Shown: positions 61,283 to 64,000 of the stretch, one piece after another
Position numbering within the stretch: the stretch's first letter is position 1
How the letters are laid out: each line of letters begins with the position of its first letter
Origin: Lachnoanaerobaculum sp. OBRC5-5
GTDB lineage: Bacteria; Bacillota; Clostridia; Lachnospirales; Lachnospiraceae
Assembly (NCBI RefSeq): GCF_000296385.1
Contig: NZ_JH815185.1
Coordinates: 1,134,684 to 1,198,683 of the forward strand
Reading direction: 5' to 3'
Length of the DNA: 64,000 nucleotides
The notes under the pieces: model-generated
Database searches by the model: none
Told to the model about the DNA's origin: nothing
What the model saw: only the letters and a program-made list of their open reading frames with translations
Translations under genes and position numbers: made by a program

Positions 61283-62919
61283 AGTTTAAAATACTCCCTA
61301 AGCTCTCGAAGCAGAGTGTTAAGATCCACCTCTGCCCGTTCACTCATAATCTTTACCGTGGCTTTCGGCAACATAATACGAGCAATAGGAGTGTTTAAGG
61401 CCTTAAAGCGATCGCTTAATCGGAAAAGGAGAGTCTTTACATTGGGATCTGCTTCCAAAATATCTTTTAACAGAGTGTCTTCGGTGATTTCTGTCAGCTT
61501 GCCGGCTGTCAAAGACTCTGTACTTTCTCTATTTTCTTCGTCTCCCAAAGTCCCTGCGTTTTCTTTATTGCCTACATCTTCAGAAGTCTCTAAGTCTTCT
61601 CTCTTGTCTTCGTCTTCAGCAGTCTCTTTGCCTTCTCCATTTTCCTGCTGCTCCCAGGTCAGAAGAGTTTGAGAGCCCTGTAGGGAGCGGATATGGGTGC
61701 AGTCCTGCATCATTTCCAGCACACCGCGGAACTTTCCCTTTTCATCTCGAACCGCATAGTAAACGATGTAAATAAAGAGGTCCGGCTTGTTGATCCAAAA
61801 CTCCGCCTTATCCTGTTCTCCGGAACGGAACTTCTTAATGATTTCCTCAACGATATGTACCGAAGCCTTTGGATGACAGTTTTTCACATCTCTTCCGATG
61901 ACATTTTTACTTCTGGGGAAAACTCTGTGCTTGGTGTCGGTGTAGAAGCAAACCAGTTCATTTTCATCTACATAGGAAAGATCCACAGGCATATGCTGAT
62001 AAATCAGATTAATCTGTTCCAAGGTAAGTTGACCGGTAGTAACATTCAACTTTTCTTCTTTATTGTTAAAGCCGTATTTTCCCAGAAGACCGGCAAGCTC
62101 TTCCGCAAAACCGGGAGCGGAAGAAAGTCCGGATAGGGGAGCACCGGCTGTAGAAGCTGAGGCAGAAGATGAAGCCGAAGCTGAATTGCCGGACTTATCT
62201 GCCTGCACGCTAATATAGGCAAAACCGATTTCCCGGTCTCCCTCAGCCATATAACGGAACTCTTCTTCATTGATCATTTCCAAGGAGGTAGGGTAGAGGA
62301 TATTTTCTTCCTTGTCCATCAAATCCCGAACATCAGCCACAAGTTCTGCCTGCTTTCCGATAAATTCCTCTTCCTTATCCTCTAAAAGAAGATTGTAGCA
62401 CTCTGAAATCTCATCCCGGATAAAGTCATCCAAAGTCCACATGGTGGTGGTAGGGCGGGTAAAGCCTTTCTTTTCCAAAACCGGGTATAATTGGTTTTGC
62501 TTTCTGGACAAATGAATCTTGAATTTCAACAAGTCTTCATAAAGCTCCAGCCATTGGTTTTTAATGAGAGGGTACTGCACCAAATCCTCAACGGAAAGCA
62601 GTAGTTCCTTCATTTTGGCATTTTCCCTACGGTAACAGGAGATGGGATGATTTTCCGGAAGCTCTTGATCCTTTGTGACTAAAACATCCTGGAAGACCTC
62701 CAGCATAGCTTGAATATCTTCCTTAATGCACTCATCTTCGGTTTCTTCCACCATTTCCTGCTCAATAATGGCGATTTCATAGGGGGCAAGGTGCTGTACT
62801 CTATCTTTAAGGGCTTTTCTTGCTTCTTCCAAAGAAATCTTTCCCTCATCATAGGCGGATTTTATTTCATGGACAATTTCTAACTTATTACCATCAATAT
62901 TTTGAAAATTTTCTCTCAT
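61279..62919 (-). CDS. DUF438/hemerythrin/PAS protein with C-terminal DUF1858-like domain
   Basis: 546 residues, no membrane segment. Domains in order: DUF438 (about 8-75), a hemerythrin-like helical region (about 93-235, with ENHPISCYRRE, KIHLSRKQNQLYP and KEENILYPTSLEM), a low-complexity Ser/Ala linker, a PAS-type domain (about 305-425, NLIYQHMPVDLSYVDENELV and VIGRDVKNCHPKAS in part), an acidic linker and a DUF1858-like end (about 470-546). Such proteins are linked to sensing or handling of nitric oxide or oxygen in anaerobes, which is not proven here. AAGGAG precedes the start. A palindrome sits in its promoter. Confidence 0.87.
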   Translation of the reverse strand: MRENFQNIDGNKLEIVHEIKSAYDEGKISLEEARKALKDRVQHLAPYEIAIIEQEMVEETEDECIKEDIQAMLEVFQDVLVTKDQELPENHPISCYRRENAKMKELLLSVEDLVQYPLIKNQWLELYEDLLKFKIHLSRKQNQLYPVLEKKGFTRPTTTMWTLDDFIRDEISECYNLLLEDKEEEFIGKQAELVADVRDLMDKEENILYPTSLEMINEEEFRYMAEGDREIGFAYISVQADKSGNSASASSSASASTAGAPLSGLSSAPGFAEELAGLLGKYGFNNKEEKLNVTTGQLTLEQINLIYQHMPVDLSYVDENELVCFYTDTKHRVFPRSKNVIGRDVKNCHPKASVHIVEEIIKKFRSGEQDKAEFWINKPDLFIYIVYYAVRDEKGKFRGVLEMMQDCTHIRSLQGSQTLLTWEQQENGEGKETAEDEDKREDLETSEDVGNKENAGTLGDEENRESTESLTAGKLTEITEDTLLKDILEADPNVKTLLFRLSDRFKALNTPIARIMLPKATVKIMSERAEVDLNTLLRELREYFKL

Positions 62920-62994
62920 AGTTTTCTCCTTCAGGGGATATTCCTATCTGCTATCCAATTAGATTAGAAAGGAAAATATAGTATTGCATAGTTG

Positions 62995-63010
62995 GTTAGA
63001 ATAATCTAAC
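62995..63010. promoter_or_regulatory. Palindrome in the promoter of the DUF438 gene
   Basis: GTTAGA-ATAA-TCTAAC is a perfect six-base-arm inverted repeat. It is about where the -35 would be for a possible -10 (TACTAT or TATATT, 62983-62975) on the minus strand. The layout recalls Crp/Fnr-family sites, but the bases are not a known Fnr box. A related TCTAATCTAAT stretch lies at about 62958-62968. Confidence 0.55.
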
Positions 63011-63061
63011 TTATAATATTATAGCAAAAAAAAAGAAAGAAAAACAATGAAATTTCCAATC

Positions 63062-63649
63062 CTAAATGTAATTTCTTAAATGTTCTCTATAAAGTCTTCC
63101 TATCGGTAGTCCCATTACATTGTAATAATCACCTTCTATTCCGACTATATACCTTGAAAAATATCCCTGTATTGCATAGGCACCCGCTTTATCATAGGGT
63201 TCTTTTTTATCTAAATAATCTTCTATTTCTCCCTCTGAAAGCTTGGCTACCTCCACCGGAGTATCATCTACAAAACTCTCAAAGCTTTTCTTTATAGAAT
63301 TGTAAACACATACCGCCGTATATACTCTATGCTTTCTACCTGAAATGTCTTCAATCATCCGCTTTGCATCTTCTCTTGATTTCGGTTTCCCAAGTATTTT
63401 CCCATCAGATGCCACTATGGTGTCCGCTGCTATTACGATAAAATCATTTTCCTTGTATTTTAGTGTCGCCTGCTCTACAATATCTACCGCCTTTTGGCAG
63501 GCCTGCTTTTCACAGGCCTCCCTCGGGTCTTTACTGTCTATCTCGGTTTCCTTATCCGAAACCATTATCTCAAAATCAAGTCCGATCTGATTTAATAATT
63601 CCTTTCTTCTGGGTGATGCCGAAGCTAGAATTATTTTTATATCTTTCAT
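63062..63649 (-). CDS. maf: Maf-family nucleotide pyrophosphatase
   Basis: 195 residues, full length. The start ILASASPRRKELLNQIG (8-24), IAADTIVASDGKILGKP (about 73-89) and the EPYDKAGAYAIQG block (about 149-161) are all intact. Maf proteins hydrolyse non-canonical or excess nucleoside triphosphates and affect division. It starts four bases inside addA. Its 3' end is duplicated, in part, at 60794-60876. Confidence 0.95.
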   Translation of the reverse strand: MKDIKIILASASPRRKELLNQIGLDFEIMVSDKETEIDSKDPREACEKQACQKAVDIVEQATLKYKENDFIVIAADTIVASDGKILGKPKSREDAKRMIEDISGRKHRVYTAVCVYNSIKKSFESFVDDTPVEVAKLSEGEIEDYLDKKEPYDKAGAYAIQGYFSRYIVGIEGDYYNVMGLPIGRLYREHLRNYI

Positions 63650-64000
63650 TCTATTCTTATCTCCTTACCAAGTGCAAATGAATATATGAAAATATCATTT
63701 ACCGTTTTACCTATACTCATTTCAAGTGATTTTTTATAAAGCAAGAGCTGGGTTTTATATCTCTTTATAAGTGTTTCTGCATCTCTTACATTGTCGGTCT
63801 TATAATCCACCAAAATTATATTGTCATCTTTTTCAATATATGCGTCTATAATTCCCTGTATAAGCATGGTCTCATCGCTCTCACCCATACCTGCTTCCTT
63901 AGCTGAGATTCCCATAATAAATTGATTTTCTCTTTTCAAGCTCTCATTATGCTTTATAAAATCAGCTCCAAGTTTACTGTCTAAAAACTTTACTATATCA
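63646..64000 (-). CDS. addA: AddA nuclease/helicase, C-terminal fragment (cut by window edge)
   Basis: About 117 C-terminal residues are visible; the frame stays open to the right edge, so the gene continues outside. IQGIIDAYIEKDDNIILVDYKTDNV holds the PD-(D/E)XK nuclease residues (D of GIID and DYK), and QLLLYKKSLE (about 20 bases further) is the usual next motif. This is the end of AddA, the helicase-nuclease that processes double-strand ends with AddB. The last four bases overlap maf. Confidence 0.85.
   Translation of the reverse strand, partial: DIVKFLDSKLGADFIKHNESLKRENQFIMGISAKEAGMGESDETMLIQGIIDAYIEKDDNIILVDYKTDNVRDAETLIKRYKTQLLLYKKSLEMSIGKTVNDIFIYSFALGKEIRIE

Noticed and set aside
61271-61672. 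Plus-strand Ser-rich frame opposite the DUF438 gene
   Set aside because: It mirrors the acidic linker of the DUF438 protein and has no ribosome site.

Overview
The window looks like a chromosomal segment of a low-G+C, anaerobic Firmicute of the Lachnospiraceae. This rests on the gene order (ispH overlapping an S1-domain gene; plsX-acpP-rnc-smc-ftsY; nusB-xseA-xseB-ispA-dxs-tlyA-nadK-argR-recN), on clostridial small families (a CD1871A-like CXXC protein, DUF5721, DUF4491, DUF438), and on choline-binding-type wall repeats. An oral genus such as Lachnoanaerobaculum would fit, but that is a guess. Almost all genes lie on the minus strand; only a response regulator, an MgtC-like gene and one surface lipoprotein gene are on the plus strand.

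Layout. 1-7.6 kb: the end of a capsule/exopolysaccharide operon on the minus strand. It carries a CpsB-type phosphatase, a Wzz-type chain-length protein, a CpsD-type tyrosine kinase, an LCP ligase, an exported Gly/Ser-rich protein, a membrane 4,6-dehydratase, an aminotransferase and a cut-off sugar transferase. A near-consensus promoter precedes it. 7.8-16 kb: an envelope redox and signalling island. It has an orphan response regulator, two paralogous TlpA-like thioredoxin lipoproteins, a large choline-binding protein, a lipoprotein, a CPBP protease homologue, a 53-residue CXXC protein, an orphan histidine kinase and a membrane polyferredoxin. Two of its promoters share a motif that may be the regulator's target. 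16.2-20.1 kb: CapA-like, DUF3160 and VCBS-like lipoprotein operon. 20.2-20.5 kb: RNase P RNA.

20.6-58.8 kb: mostly housekeeping genes in long co-directional runs. They cover tRNA modification (tmcAL), lysine synthesis (dapA, dapB, lysC), threonine deaminase with a ClC channel, SRP receptor/SMC/RNase III, fatty acid start genes, cbiG, S1/ispH/cmk, purL, a probable PPi-type phosphofructokinase, a short sigma-like protein, a parvulin lipoprotein, glycogen synthase, and the recN-argR-nadK-tlyA-dxs-ispA-xse-nusB run. 58.9-60.7 kb: MgtC-like gene and a choline-binding lipoprotein on the plus strand. 60.7-63.1 kb: a visibly G+C-richer insert (DUF438/hemerythrin/PAS protein plus DUF4491) lying between the true maf gene and a decayed copy of the maf 3' end. 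63.1-64 kb: maf and the 3' end of addA.

No CRISPR array, transposase, phage gene, tRNA or rRNA was seen. The strongest leads beyond routine annotation are the partial maf duplication flanking the DUF438 insert, the redox/two-component island with its shared promoter motif and missed CXXC gene, a palindromic MITE-like element between acpP and rnc, and the sigma-like protein without region 4.
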